64,000 bases of DNA from Microbulbifer sp. MI-G (GCF_030440425.1 NZ_CP098023.1:2531501-2595500), one strand, 5' to 3'. Positions 46,551 through 57,459 are shown, numbered from the stretch's first letter. Numbers and translations are program-made. The notes: a model not told the origin generated them from the sequence alone.

Positions 46551-49500
46551 TTAAAACTGTGGACCGTCAGGTTGAGGGTACAATGCACCATCCCCCATTG
46601 ATGTTACACCAATTGACTCCGTAAATATCATATGGGCATTGTCCGGGCTCTGGTACATCTCATAACCAACTAGGGGTAAGCCTAGAAGGCCCATTGCTCT
46701 ACCCAGCCCTCTATAAATGCTTTTAATGTTGGCTCTACCTTTAGCAGGTATACGACCCATACGCCTCTGCATATCGACATCTAGCCCATTTAATCGCTTA
46801 AGAGCATCATCTGAAATTGAGTCAGGTACACTCCCGTCAAAACCATGTTTTGCTATAAATTCTCCATTAGCATAAACCCCAATTTCTTTGCCTCCTTTAT
46901 AAACATGAAACTCATGCCCTGACTCGCCCTTAGTATTGAACAAATCCAACGATGCTTCAGTATCTCCATCTAAGGTATAGAATGGCGCTCCTGTCTTCTT
47001 CCTTTTATTGTACCCTTCATGAGCTTCATCATTGAGCATTCGGCTAAATGCGCCTGTTACAGCTCCATTTGCGAACTTACCACCAGTGATTTTTGATACA
47101 GTCCCTCCTACCACGGCAGCTGCTGTAATACGCCCTAAGCTAAACCTAGACCCTTTATCAATCCCGTTTATTTTTCCCGCAAAAGCCTGTGTCACACCAG
47201 CTGCAGCAAAACCATGCCCGAACTTGCCATTTTGCAGCTTTGACATAATACCACCAGCAATACCATGAGACACGACCTTTCCTGCATAAGCAAGCCCATT
47301 CAGCCCACTTTCCGCAAAATTCCCCAAACATGATGTGCATGCTTCAAATGCTGACCCTATGCCGTAGAACGCAGCTGCACTAAATGCCCCCACTGCTATA
47401 CCTTGTAGAATATTTCCACCATTGACCGCCGCACCAACACCTCCTGTGATAGCGCCTAATGTCGCAGCACCATACCAGCTTTGTAAAAACCAACTCGCCC
47501 CTACTCCACCCGTGAAGTAAACCAGTGCTGCGCCAACGATCAAGCCTGCAAATTGTTTCAGGTTATCAAAGAAACCATAGCCACTGGGATCCGTATAACG
47601 TAATGGGTTATTGTGAACGTAGGAATAGCGGTTATACGACTGGGTATCATTTGGGTACTGAACTTGGATGTCCGCCTGCATAAAGCGGCCCAGACGCGGA
47701 TCATAAATCCGCCCATTCATATGGATCAGGCCTACCTCATCCAGCATCTCATGGCCGGTATAACCGCGGGTGGTGCGGCTGTGGTCAAAGCCGTAGAGGG
47801 CAGTAGGGGTCAGGGCGCTCCAGTTGGCGGTATTCCTGCGCTGGCCCCAGGCGTCGAAGGACATCTCCTGTACCACCTTGCCAGCCTTATCGGTAATCAG
47901 GTCCATGGAGCCCAGGTGGTCCTTGTACAGGAACAGCTTGTCGGTGGACTGCACCCCGTAGGCAAGATCGGTTTTTACTGTATACACAGCGGCGCCCAGG
48001 TGGCGCTTCCACTGGATCTCGTTGGGGGCGCTGGATTTCCGGATACGCTCAAGTCCGCCGATATACCAGATTTCGGTGACTTCATCGTTACTGCTATTGG
48101 TGTCCTTGCGGTAATAACGACTATGACCGGGCCCGTAAAGGAACTCGGTAGTGTGGTTGCCCTTTTCGATGCGCTCCGCTTTGTCAAAGGTGGTGTACTG
48201 GATAGTACGGCCACCATCGAAGCTGTCTGAGGTCATATTGCCGTTGGCGTCGTAGTGGTAGCTGACCCCACCGGCATTGGTCACGGCATGGGGACCGGCA
48301 CCGTTCTGGCCATAGACATAGGTGCCCACACCGGCCTTGTAGGTGATATTACCAATGGCGTTGTAGCGGACATCCTGGTTGGCAGTGCTCAGGCTGTCAC
48401 AGTTGATATTGCTGCTGCCGATATGGGTTTTGATCAACCGGTTAAGGTCGTCATAGCAGAAACTTTCGCGCAGGTTCTTGCTGCCACTCTGGTTGTGGCG
48501 GCTGGTGAGATTGCCCAGGGTATCCCACTGGTAACTGATGTTCTGGATACCAAAGGTACCCAGAACTGTGGAAGTCTGGTTGAGCAGACGACCTGTGGAG
48601 CCCTGGTAGTTAAAGGTGGTGGTTGCCCCATTGCCCAGCAGCTGTTCTTTTAGCTGGCCACGGGCGGTCTGCGCCTGGATTTCCTCGATCAGGTCTCCAG
48701 TGGCGAGGTCTGTAACCTTATAGAGATAACCATTGGCATTGTAGTAATTGCGAACCCCGGACTGTCCGCTATCGAGCAGGCTGTCGAGGGCGTCGTAGCT
48801 GCGCTCCACCCGGCCGTGGCCATCGAACACCGTGGTGATGACATAGGAGGGCTGGGAGCCATCGCCATCGAAGTCCATCGCTCTGGCATTGTTACGGCCA
48901 AACTGGTCGTACTGGTAGACCGCCTGGTAACCACTGACACTGTCGGTGATCATCTCCACCTGGCCGAGGCCGTTTACTGCGCTGTCGTAGTACCAGCCAA
49001 CGTTGCTGGTGGTGGCGGTGCCGCCACGCTTTTCGATACGGGTCAACTGGCGGCCCAGTTGGTCGTAGGTTAAGGCAACCGTGTGACCGTTGGCATTGGT
49101 CTGCTGTTTCAGCTCGCCGTAGCCTGTGTAGGTATACTGCCAGGCACCCTTGTCCGGGTCGTCCATGTCCGTTTTACGGCCCAGGTGGTCGTAATTGATG
49201 GTGACCACAATGGGATAGCTGAGGCCGTCGCCCTCGTCGATATGGCTGCCGGCACTGTTGGTCTTGCCCCAGGATTTAGCTTTGTGCAGATTGCCCTGGC
49301 TGTCGTACTCGTAGGTAAGGCGCCCGTCAATGGCATCGACCACCTCGACCAGCTCACCCGCAACGTTCTTGGTCTCGACTTTACTCTGGCCCTTGTCATT
49401 GACGGTGGTGGTCTTCAGCCCCGTATAGGTCATTGTGGACTGTGACTTATCTGCAGCAATCACACGGGTCGGGCGACCGAGCAAGTCATACTTAGTCTCG

Positions 49501-52500
49501 GTCCACATACGGGCCTCATCGGAGAAATAAGGCTCGCTGACAAATTTGAGTCGACCGAGGTTATCGTACTCTTTGTCCGCATAGACTTTGTTATTAAAGC
49601 CCTTGGTTTCCGTGCGTATGGAACGGCCCAGTGCATCGAAGTATTCCCTGCTCCAGCTACCGGTACTGCTGCTGGTCGTCACCTTATAGTTGGCTCCAGA
49701 GGGGCATCCGATGACACAGCGTTCATACTTGGTCAGTTTGTCCGCGCCAGTGTTGCTGCGACTGATGGTTTCCCGTCCAAACTCATCGTAGGCAAAGACG
49801 GTTTTCAGGCCGTTCATACCTTCGACTTCCAAAGGTGCGCCGAAGTGATTTCGGAGGAGCACCCTTTCAGTCAGTTGATCAAGGGCATTGTAGCTCTCAG
49901 AGACATAGCGCCCGGAAAGATCATACACCGTACTGGCACTGCGGCTGATCTCGCCCGGTGCGCTCAGGGTCTTTTTAATGACATTACCAAAGTTATCGTA
50001 CTCGTAAGCCGTTGTTTGCTTGTACTGTGGCTTCTTCGGCTCAATCACCTCGGTTTTCAGCAGGCCCTTATGTGCTCCAGAGGTATAGTAGGTAAAGGCA
50101 GACTCCCGTATATGTGCGGGCTGTCCGGGTCGGGTACTGGTCACTTTAGTGCTGCTTAGGCGACCCTTTTCCTTCTCCCAGGTGGTGGTGCCGTAGGTAT
50201 TGACGGTATTTTTGACAAACTGGTCGCCAGTGGCCGGATCGGTTGTGGCAACATCGATGGTTAGGGCATTGCCGTAATTATCGTAACTGTTGGTGGTGGT
50301 GACCGTTTGCAGCATTTGCCCCTGTGTGTTGCCTTCGTTTTTAAGGTCATAGGTCTCTTCAACCGCACTGTAAATATACGGCTGGTAAGGTGGCACAGGT
50401 TTACCACTGCCATTCCACCCCTGGAGGCGCCAGTTGTTAGAAGCCCGGCTCAGAAGCTGACCGCCAGCTGTATGGGTCTCTGTTTGCAGCGGCATGCCCG
50501 TAAAAGGAAAATCCTGGCGATAGGTGGTTTCCGTCACCACACCAGTCTGATTATCGGTAGTGCTGATTTTCTGGAAACCCAGCATTCCGCGCCCAGCAGC
50601 CTGGAGCTTCATCTGATGATAGTGGTAGGACACTGAACTGAGTGCAGACTGATCCACAGAGCCAGGGTCAGCACCAGCTGCAGGCGCGGAACTCTCCACC
50701 CTGGCAACCAAATATACGGGGCTCAGGATATCCAGTACAGGCGCATCTTTACCCAGGGTTTGACTTCCTGCAGGAAGCGCCCAGTCACTGTTCAGTGCTG
50801 TATAGAAAGAATCAATATTGCCTGACGCAGCCATATCCAGACGAGAGTAGACGCCACTAAGCGCCATATTTCCATAAGTGACCTTGGTGATGTTACCAAG
50901 ACCATTATCGATCTGATGGATTACATTGCGTGGGGTATTCTTATATTTAGCCTCGCCAGCATTATTTAGGCGGGTAAAGACCTTACCGCTTGAAATGTCA
51001 TAACGGTGGTAGTCGGGCTCTCCGTCACCATCGGTATCTGCAAACCAGACAAAATCATTCTCATCCATGCCAGGAACGCCATAAAAAGACTTCCTCTCAT
51101 CAGAACTAACAAATTTACCGGTATTTTGATCAAAAAATCGAACCCAAACACCACCAGCAATACCGTAGGATTCAGGCCACACAAAGTCCTGATAGCCATC
51201 TTTGTTCAAATCAACAAAAGTACCCTTACTGCTACCCACTATTCCCAGATCGACAAAGCCGGTTCCGGTGCTGAGTTGCACGTGCATGGCACCATAATTC
51301 CCGGTATAGGCAATATCTGTGAGGCCATCACTATTAATATCTATCGCAATTGGGCTTTTGGACTTTTGATCCGTGGAAAGCAGCCCCATGGAGTGAAATT
51401 CACCCGCGGCTTGATCAAATATGGCGACCTGGTATCCCGCAGATGTCTCCACCAGGATATCCATTGCTCCGTCACCATTAAAATCCCCCAAAGTATCCGG
51501 CATACGATTAGAGAGATTCGCACCGACAGTGCCTGGAACATTCAATGGATAGTTGGTGTATTGATCACTAAACTGATAGTAGCGACCGGAAGAAACCGGT
51601 TCTCCAGAAGGTTCCAGCAGGCGTACATGTACAAAGGCCCCTATAGTTCTGCTATAGCTGACTGCGATATAGTCTGCAAGGCCATCGCCATTGAAGTCGG
51701 CGAAAATCGCATTATTATTCAGTCTATTCGTGCCGATGGGCCTGGAATCCAACTTCCACTGTTTACTTCTTGTGTCGTAACGGCTTAGAAATATATGCCA
51801 ATATCCACCAGGAATCCCATAAGCCGTGCGCGGATTATAAATTGCCAGGTCATGACGACCATCACCGTTGTAATCCAAGACCCGAATAGAAAATCCTTTA
51901 CCCACATTTGCACCGGTAAAGTATTCAGAAGTGAATATACCACCAGTAAAGTTTTGTTTGACGAATTGTGATCCATAAGAGATGGCGTATTTAACACGAA
52001 TATCGGTATCTTCCCCATCATCTTGATACCCTTCAATCCAGACTATATCCTGCTTGCCATCCCCATTGAAATCAGCATATTTATAATTACCAAGGAACCG
52101 ATTCTTGGTTGGGGAAAAGTCTATCGCTTCGGATTCCGCTCCAAACTGACGCCATGGTGCCTGCAGCCATTCAAAACCCATAGCTGGAAGACACTTGGAA
52201 CCCACACACTCCTGCAATGAAGTCAGTAGTGATGTTCTATCATCATATTTATTTTTGGGAATAAAAGGTAAAACCGCCTTATAGCCCAAATTATATTCAC
52301 GAAGGACTCTGCCATTGGATTTAGAGGTGACTTTCTTCAGGCGCTTTGTAGTCTTAAATTCATAACCTGCAGTATAGCTCCGAAGGTACTCAGGACGGTT
52401 TTCATAAGAAAATTCAATTGTGGCTTCATAGGTGCCGGAGCCAAAAGCATAGCGAACAGCCCTGACACGGTGTCCGGTATTCACATCCCCTTCATATAGA

Positions 52501-53660
52501 AATTCAATCTGATTACCAACACTGTCTTCAAAACGATTTTGCGCCCAGGTTAGTGTATGACCGCCCGCCTGTTGTTTTGAGTCACTGCTATTCCCATAAT
52601 AACTGGTGGAGCCGTCTTTACGCTCTACTTTAAAGTAAGCGGGCTTACCCAGGCTTCCGCCAAGGGAGCTGATCTTGGCAAAAGAGTCCATTTCGGTCTT
52701 ATACACAGCGCCAACAGCGCCATATTGAGAGCCATTGACTGTTATCAGGCGCTGTCCGTCCAAACAAAACCGGTCAGAATCTGTCCAGGTAATTGGTGCT
52801 AGGCTACCATCGATTGCTAAAGTCTGGCGGCAACGGGAGACACCGGAAAGACCGCCAATAGCCCATCCTCTACCCAACAGGCCATTGCCAGCACCATTGT
52901 TATAGTTAAGAGAAATTTCGGGAGCAACACCAGCCGTACCCACAGCGGTAGCAATGGGAATAGAATAAGTTGCCGCGCCGGATTCATTAACACGGAACTG
53001 ACCGCCAGAAGCTCCGGCCATATTGGGCGTTTGAACAACACTCGGGGCTGTATAATTACTAAAGGTACCAGACGTATCCGCCTGAAATGCAAAATCACCC
53101 GCAAAGATGTCATCTCTACCATCACCATTAACATCCCTCACCTTTACATCAGCAGGTGCGGTATTGGTAAGGATTGCCGCTATCGCTGACAGAGCGTCAT
53201 TACTATCTGCAACAGACAATGTTTGCACAAGTTCCGGCAGGTCATCACCCTGGGCATGGAAAATAAGGGGCATGGCAACAAGTAACAGCAAATCAGAAGC
53301 ACCATCTCCATTGAAGTCCCCTGTAAGAGAAAACTCATCACCCAGTGGTTGAAGCTTGGCAACCTCCAGCTGCGATAGCGTTTTCTCTATTGGGTCCCGA
53401 TAACTTTCCCTATCGTGGTTTAAATACAGAACAAAGTTTGGCAACTGAGGCATCACCAAGGGAGTGACAATATCACCATGCAGAAGAATTACCGGGCGAT
53501 GATACTCAAAGTACAAGTCTTCCCGTTGATCACCATTGACATCACCCAGATAGATTTTATAGCCACCATTCATGATGCCAGCAGATGCATTGACACCAAT
53601 CGAAAAAATCAAGAGAGGCAAAAGACACAAAACAATGAAAATAGGACGCAGAGAGATCAT
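46551..53660 (-). CDS. Secreted SpvB/FG-GAP/Rhs YD-repeat toxin
   Basis: A protein of about 2369 residues from ATG 53660, which gives a normal signal peptide (MISLRPIFIVLCLLPLLIF to NASA); ATG 53714 adds 18 residues. Order: FG-GAP-type NGDG/NGDQ repeats near 35-195, an SpvB-like domain (GAATYSIPIATAVGTAGVAP near 230), more FG-GAP repeats (about 520-890, many FNGDG), YD repeats (about 1200-1900) and the Rhs core border YNRYSYVHNNPLRYTDPSG near 2020. The last 345 residues are the variable tip: Gly/Ala-rich hydrophobic segments, then a polar domain (GHEFHVYKGGKEIGVYANG, SIYRGLGRAMGLLGLPLVG) of unknown activity. Export by Sec, not a T6SS-linked form, is implied by the signal peptide. Confidence 0.9.
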   Translation of the reverse strand: MISLRPIFIVLCLLPLLIFSIGVNASAGIMNGGYKIYLGDVNGDQREDLYFEYHRPVILLHGDIVTPLVMPQLPNFVLYLNHDRESYRDPIEKTLSQLEVAKLQPLGDEFSLTGDFNGDGASDLLLLVAMPLIFHAQGDDLPELVQTLSVADSNDALSAIAAILTNTAPADVKVRDVNGDGRDDIFAGDFAFQADTSGTFSNYTAPSVVQTPNMAGASGGQFRVNESGAATYSIPIATAVGTAGVAPEISLNYNNGAGNGLLGRGWAIGGLSGVSRCRQTLAIDGSLAPITWTDSDRFCLDGQRLITVNGSQYGAVGAVYKTEMDSFAKISSLGGSLGKPAYFKVERKDGSTSYYGNSSDSKQQAGGHTLTWAQNRFEDSVGNQIEFLYEGDVNTGHRVRAVRYAFGSGTYEATIEFSYENRPEYLRSYTAGYEFKTTKRLKKVTSKSNGRVLREYNLGYKAVLPFIPKNKYDDRTSLLTSLQECVGSKCLPAMGFEWLQAPWRQFGAESEAIDFSPTKNRFLGNYKYADFNGDGKQDIVWIEGYQDDGEDTDIRVKYAISYGSQFVKQNFTGGIFTSEYFTGANVGKGFSIRVLDYNGDGRHDLAIYNPRTAYGIPGGYWHIFLSRYDTRSKQWKLDSRPIGTNRLNNNAIFADFNGDGLADYIAVSYSRTIGAFVHVRLLEPSGEPVSSGRYYQFSDQYTNYPLNVPGTVGANLSNRMPDTLGDFNGDGAMDILVETSAGYQVAIFDQAAGEFHSMGLLSTDQKSKSPIAIDINSDGLTDIAYTGNYGAMHVQLSTGTGFVDLGIVGSSKGTFVDLNKDGYQDFVWPESYGIAGGVWVRFFDQNTGKFVSSDERKSFYGVPGMDENDFVWFADTDGDGEPDYHRYDISSGKVFTRLNNAGEAKYKNTPRNVIHQIDNGLGNITKVTYGNMALSGVYSRLDMAASGNIDSFYTALNSDWALPAGSQTLGKDAPVLDILSPVYLVARVESSAPAAGADPGSVDQSALSSVSYHYHQMKLQAAGRGMLGFQKISTTDNQTGVVTETTYRQDFPFTGMPLQTETHTAGGQLLSRASNNWRLQGWNGSGKPVPPYQPYIYSAVEETYDLKNEGNTQGQMLQTVTTTNSYDNYGNALTIDVATTDPATGDQFVKNTVNTYGTTTWEKEKGRLSSTKVTSTRPGQPAHIRESAFTYYTSGAHKGLLKTEVIEPKKPQYKQTTAYEYDNFGNVIKKTLSAPGEISRSASTVYDLSGRYVSESYNALDQLTERVLLRNHFGAPLEVEGMNGLKTVFAYDEFGRETISRSNTGADKLTKYERCVIGCPSGANYKVTTSSSTGSWSREYFDALGRSIRTETKGFNNKVYADKEYDNLGRLKFVSEPYFSDEARMWTETKYDLLGRPTRVIAADKSQSTMTYTGLKTTTVNDKGQSKVETKNVAGELVEVVDAIDGRLTYEYDSQGNLHKAKSWGKTNSAGSHIDEGDGLSYPIVVTINYDHLGRKTDMDDPDKGAWQYTYTGYGELKQQTNANGHTVALTYDQLGRQLTRIEKRGGTATTSNVGWYYDSAVNGLGQVEMITDSVSGYQAVYQYDQFGRNNARAMDFDGDGSQPSYVITTVFDGHGRVERSYDALDSLLDSGQSGVRNYYNANGYLYKVTDLATGDLIEEIQAQTARGQLKEQLLGNGATTTFNYQGSTGRLLNQTSTVLGTFGIQNISYQWDTLGNLTSRHNQSGSKNLRESFCYDDLNRLIKTHIGSSNINCDSLSTANQDVRYNAIGNITYKAGVGTYVYGQNGAGPHAVTNAGGVSYHYDANGNMTSDSFDGGRTIQYTTFDKAERIEKGNHTTEFLYGPGHSRYYRKDTNSSNDEVTEIWYIGGLERIRKSSAPNEIQWKRHLGAAVYTVKTDLAYGVQSTDKLFLYKDHLGSMDLITDKAGKVVQEMSFDAWGQRRNTANWSALTPTALYGFDHSRTTRGYTGHEMLDEVGLIHMNGRIYDPRLGRFMQADIQVQYPNDTQSYNRYSYVHNNPLRYTDPSGYGFFDNLKQFAGLIVGAALVYFTGGVGASWFLQSWYGAATLGAITGGVGAAVNGGNILQGIAVGAFSAAAFYGIGSAFEACTSCLGNFAESGLNGLAYAGKVVSHGIAGGIMSKLQNGKFGHGFAAAGVTQAFAGKINGIDKGSRFSLGRITAAAVVGGTVSKITGGKFANGAVTGAFSRMLNDEAHEGYNKRKKTGAPFYTLDGDTEASLDLFNTKGESGHEFHVYKGGKEIGVYANGEFIAKHGFDGSVPDSISDDALKRLNGLDVDMQRRMGRIPAKGRANIKSIYRGLGRAMGLLGLPLVGYEMYQSPDNAHMIFTESIGVTSMGDGALYPQPDGPQF

Positions 53661-54581
53661 TTCAAATGAAAATCCAAAATTTATTCTTGAAAATACAGAA
53701 AGGGAGAGTATCAATCAGAGAATCACGGCTACCCTGAAAGCTGTTTTCGCAGCCAACAACCCATCCATTCAAACTGCAAAGAGGTTCTAAAAAAACAGAA
53801 AAATTAAATTCAAAAAGGTGATTTTTGAACATTCATAGAATTTTATTCCGCCACGGTGTGTTTCATTTTTTGATGCAGCCAATACACTCTCAATAGAGGG
53901 GCGATTTATACACACACTAGAGGTTTTTAGCAATTATTTTTCAATCTTTAGGTCAGGATGAGGTTGTTGAGCCAAGTGTTAGACGCATAACCCGCTTATC
54001 TTTAGATGACAGAAAGATGGCTCAATGATTTTGTCATTTTTCTACCAAAATGCTGCAAAATCAGCTAGCGGGATTGCAAACCGTATACCGTTAGATTTTT
54101 CTCCATCCACAACATTCATCGCTCAAATGAAAAGGTTGTATTAGTCTGGCTTTATTAATTTACTGGCCGCCCCCTCCCAGAAAACGATTACTAAAGAAGC
54201 GTTACTACTAAACGGAAAGTCATCAGTGACAAATAGAAAAAGCACTACAGGTCCCTGATCAACCAACTAAAACCACCGCACTAAGAAAATCAAGATTCAA
54301 CATGCATTCACATATTTGATAAGGTTGGTCAATACCTCAGGGTGAATGCTTAGATATTCTGGGCTATTCAAGTAATATATGACCCCTATCAATCAATTGG
54401 CGATCTCGATATCTTCAGTGCACAATCTCTATTGCCTGTTCCAATTTCTTGATTTAGATCATTATCAAAATACCAATAACCCATGCTTGGCGTGCCACAC
54501 CTGGAGATAGCAGAGCAAGTAATAATAATCATGGACGTGTTTTTGAGCATAAAGCACAGACCAAAATCATATATTATCTGT
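53661..54581. other. Gene-free stretch upstream of the Rhs gene
   Basis: About 900 bases of AT-rich DNA with no supported gene. The Rhs promoter should be in the first 150 bases. No strong hairpin or repeat is noticed. Confidence 0.4.
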
Positions 54582-55130
54582 TTAGTCGAACTTCATATCC
54601 AGCGGTTTCTTCATAGGTATAAACGTTATAGATAAATCGTCATTTATGGGGTATTCAATAGCGTTGCTGGCAATAAATCCGTGACGCTCGTAAAGCCTAA
54701 AGCCCGGCAGGGTTGCCATCAACTCTAAACTGCGGAAGCCCATTGCGCTTGCCGCTTCCTCACAATGCTGCATTATCAACGATCCAATGCCTTTGCGTGC
54801 GTAACAGGGTTTTACAAAAAATGCCCGGATTTTTGCTGAATTGATCTCTGGATTCAAAACATCAGGATTTCTATCTTTTTCACTATCATTTCCAAAGAGT
54901 GTTGCTCGGTAACTCCATCCACCACAACCAATCAAAAGATAGTTATTTTCCACTACAAAATAAGTTTTATCATTAATTAATTGTGTATCCAGACCCCAAG
55001 CAGATAATAGTGCCCCTTCAATTTGTTCTTGTGTATAATCATTAATTGACAAGCCCCGAACTGACTCCTCTATCAATGCTTGAATTTTTGGAATGTCAGA
55101 AGCCAAGGCTGTACGGGTTGTATATTTCAT
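54582..55130 (-). CDS. GNAT-family N-acetyltransferase
   Basis: A 182-residue GNAT enzyme: the N-terminal TRTALASDIPKIQALIEES, the acetyl-CoA motif FVKPCYARKGIGSLIMQHCE (R/Q-x-x-G-x-G/A) near residue 115 and SLELMATLPGFRLYERHGF near the C-terminus. The substrate is unknown; the order resembles small-molecule GNATs often grouped with YafP/PhnO-like proteins. AGGTGAA is located before the ATG. A single gene. Confidence 0.88.
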   Translation of the reverse strand: MKYTTRTALASDIPKIQALIEESVRGLSINDYTQEQIEGALLSAWGLDTQLINDKTYFVVENNYLLIGCGGWSYRATLFGNDSEKDRNPDVLNPEINSAKIRAFFVKPCYARKGIGSLIMQHCEEAASAMGFRSLELMATLPGFRLYERHGFIASNAIEYPINDDLSITFIPMKKPLDMKFD

Positions 55131-55216
55131 GTAATGAATTTCACCTGCTTGATAACTACTACGTTATTCTTACCCTGACCAATATTTTCCAGATAAAGTC
55201 ACAGGTCAGGGACCCT

Positions 55217-55591
55217 TCATATCCCCAACTCAAACTCCAGGCAAGGGGTACCCTGATGATACTTCAACTGCCATTTTTCACCAGAAAATATCCAAATAGA
55301 GGAACGCTTTGCAAAATTACTTTTAATACCGTTATTATCCACCCAGGCAGACTTATACAAAAGTAAATACACCGATGCTTCCAGCTGGATGCTTTCAAAA
55401 TCCTGGGAGTGGATATAACCATTTGACGAAAGCTCTGCGCTCATCATTTCCACAATGCTATCGAAATCGTAACTTCTGCCGGATGCACCAATCTCCTTGA
55501 AGCTTGTATGAATCAGGCTTGCGGCCTTCGCTTTATTCTGGCGAACCTCACATTGATGCAATGCCCTCTCCAAATCAATCAGAATATCCAT
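55217..55591 (-). CDS. DUF4440/SnoaL-like protein (NTF2 fold)
   Basis: A 124-residue cone-shaped NTF2-like protein: DLERALHQCEVRQNKAKAAS, FKEIGASGRSYDFDSIVEMM, then SIQLEASVYLLLYKSAWV and a C-terminal RSSIWIFSGEKWQLKYHQGT, the usual DUF4440 ending. Such proteins bind small molecules or form subunits of enzymes; no catalytic set is assigned. Same strand as the GNAT gene, 86 bases upstream of it. Confidence 0.85.
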   Translation of the reverse strand: MDILIDLERALHQCEVRQNKAKAASLIHTSFKEIGASGRSYDFDSIVEMMSAELSSNGYIHSQDFESIQLEASVYLLLYKSAWVDNNGIKSNFAKRSSIWIFSGEKWQLKYHQGTPCLEFELGI

Positions 55592-55700
55592 GGTTAGTTT
55601 GTTATCTCAATCAGCCCAAGTCGCTTGAAACTTTAATCAAAGCATAGCGCACAGAAACCCGGATATAAAAAATAGCACTACTGAGTTTTTGGGCTAGGGT

Positions 55701-56207
55701 TTAATGTGTACGGAAATAGGTTTCATGTGCAGCCTTCTCAACCTTGTCTTGCTCTCCCGGATAATATTGCACGAATTTCTTATCGACCGAATTCAGGTAT
55801 ATCCAGCCCTCTTTAACCCTGAACCAGCAATCTCCGGAGATTGAGTATACATTGGGGAATGTACCCCATCCACTTTTTGAAACAGTAAATTCCGAAAAGC
55901 GATTGATCTTAAATTTATTGGCATCAAGCCCGGGGGCCTCATAAATTGAAATAACTCCGCCTCTAAGGTCGGAGTCATCCTTGTCTCCAAATTGGTAACA
56001 ACTTATGAAATCCAGTGTTCTGTCAAACCACAGGTATTTTTCCGCACCCTCAAAATTGTATTCTGCACAATCATTAAATCGGATTGCCCAGGGCAGTCCA
56101 TTGTGGAAGCCGATGTACCCAATGGGCTTTTCTGAAGCAAAGGCAGCGGTATTTAATCCAACCAAAACCAACAAAAGAACCAGGGGTATTAAGCGGATTT
56201 TTTCCAA
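55701..56207 (-). CDS. Exported hypothetical protein, 168 aa
   Basis: I chose TTG 56207 because GAGGA lies 7 bases upstream and it yields a clean signal peptide (LEKIRLIPLVLLLVLVGLNT to AFA). The mature 145 residues contain IGYIGFHNGLPWAIRFNDCA, SCYQFGDKDDSDLRG, FTVSKSGWGTFPNVYSISGD and CWFRVKEGWIYLNSV; two to three Cys could form a disulfide. The family is not recognised. It lies upstream of the DUF4440 gene on the same strand with about 110 bases between. Confidence 0.72.
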   Translation of the reverse strand: MEKIRLIPLVLLLVLVGLNTAAFASEKPIGYIGFHNGLPWAIRFNDCAEYNFEGAEKYLWFDRTLDFISCYQFGDKDDSDLRGGVISIYEAPGLDANKFKINRFSEFTVSKSGWGTFPNVYSISGDCWFRVKEGWIYLNSVDKKFVQYYPGEQDKVEKAAHETYFRTH

Positions 56208-56639
56208 GACATTTCCTCTAACATTACAAACAGATAAAATTAGCACTTGGTGTCGGACAGTATTTCCCGTATGCAGTCAAACTAAAGATACAATCACCCA
56301 CACTGATTATCCATAACTATTAATCTGGCGTCATAATAATTGAGTTTATATTATTCGGTATTACGCTATAAGAATAAGGGACATACAAGGCAAACTGCAA
56401 TGGTCCCACGCGAACCCATTGCACAGCCAGCCAGTGTCAATCAGCGCAGTTTCTTTCCCCTGTGGTTTGCGGGAAAAAACAAGGAGCGCGGTTGAAAAAA
56501 CCTGGATATAACCCCCTGTCGTATTGCGAGGTACACACGTATCACATTGGGCCAGTGAAAATCTTGCGAATTCATTGCGCTACTGAACCAAGAGGCGCTG
56601 GATAACCAAGCACCGGAGGTATACGAAATCACTGACAAA
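56208..56639. other. Intergenic region between Nudix gene and exported protein
   Basis: No supported gene. A minus frame at 56441-56680 lacks coding signs and overlaps the Nudix end. Confidence 0.4.
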
Positions 56640-57242
56640 TCATGCAGTTTCAACACATTCGTTATGCGCTTGAGACGCACCCAGTATTTTTACCATAAAC
56701 TCGGTGAGCAAACCGGCGGTAAAGCCCCAGATTTCATAGCCATCATACCGGTATGCCGGCAGGTGGATGGTGCAGTCATCCATAATGATATGGTCAGTGC
56801 GGATACGCGGATCGGCAAGAAAAAAAGACAGGGGCACACGGAATATGGCATCCAGTTCGCCCGGATTTGGGGTCAATGCGATATCCTTGGCAATCACTGC
56901 CACCCAGGGCGTAACAGACACTTTCCAACGGGTGGTGCGCGGCCACAGGGGGCCGAGCATACGCACAGCATCCATAGGCAGAGCGATCTCCTCCTCAGCT
57001 TCGCGCAGGGCTGTGTATTGCAGTGAAGGGTCAGTAACATCCCAGCGACCACCCGGCAGAGAGACTTCGCCTGAGTGGGTGGACAGATTGGCGGAGCGTT
57101 TGGTGAGAATAACATGGGGGTCCGGCTCATCAGTCAGTGCGATCAGCACCGCTGCATGCCCGTGCAGTGCACTGCCCTTGGGGACGCCCGCCTCAAGTTC
57201 AGCCAGTTGATGGGAAATGGATGCTTCAATCTTGTTCAACAT
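56640..57242 (-). CDS. CoA pyrophosphatase, Nudix NudL type
   Basis: A 200-residue protein from ATG 57242, which has GGAG 9 bases upstream; its N-terminus then has the length of E. coli NudL (192 aa). The Nudix box extends through THSGEVSLPGGRWDVTD and ALREAEEEIAL and keeps the CoA-specific UPF0035 arrangement around it. Further motifs are VSVTPWVAVI and a WGFTAGLLTEF C-terminus. It hydrolyses CoA and its oxidised forms to 3',5'-ADP and phosphopantetheine. A longer GTG start (57284) exists but has no ribosome-binding site. Confidence 0.88.
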   Translation of the reverse strand: MLNKIEASISHQLAELEAGVPKGSALHGHAAVLIALTDEPDPHVILTKRSANLSTHSGEVSLPGGRWDVTDPSLQYTALREAEEEIALPMDAVRMLGPLWPRTTRWKVSVTPWVAVIAKDIALTPNPGELDAIFRVPLSFFLADPRIRTDHIIMDDCTIHLPAYRYDGYEIWGFTAGLLTEFMVKILGASQAHNECVETA

Positions 57243-57459
57243 AGCAATTTGCTCCACCCACACAGGGTGCATATTCCCTGGCACTTATCATACGGTTTTT
57301 TGCAGGCAAGACCGAGTCCTATGTCAAACTATTCGTTTGTGACTATTGGCCAGGTATTCAAACCAATGCCCCAAATCTGGCTGACAACCGGCCAGTCATG
57401 TCGACACAAAGGGGCCAATCCGCTCTACTTCTCAGCACAGTAACAAACACCTGGCGGCA

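Noticed and set aside
48255..53134. Repeats in the Rhs gene as a CRISPR or tandem DNA repeat
   Set aside because: The periodicity is at the protein level (YD and FG-GAP motifs); the DNA is not repeated exactly and there are no spacers. No CRISPR array is seen anywhere in the window.
56441..56680. A 79-codon gene downstream of the NudL-type gene
   Set aside because: It overlaps the end of the Nudix gene in another frame and lacks a start signal or recognisable composition.
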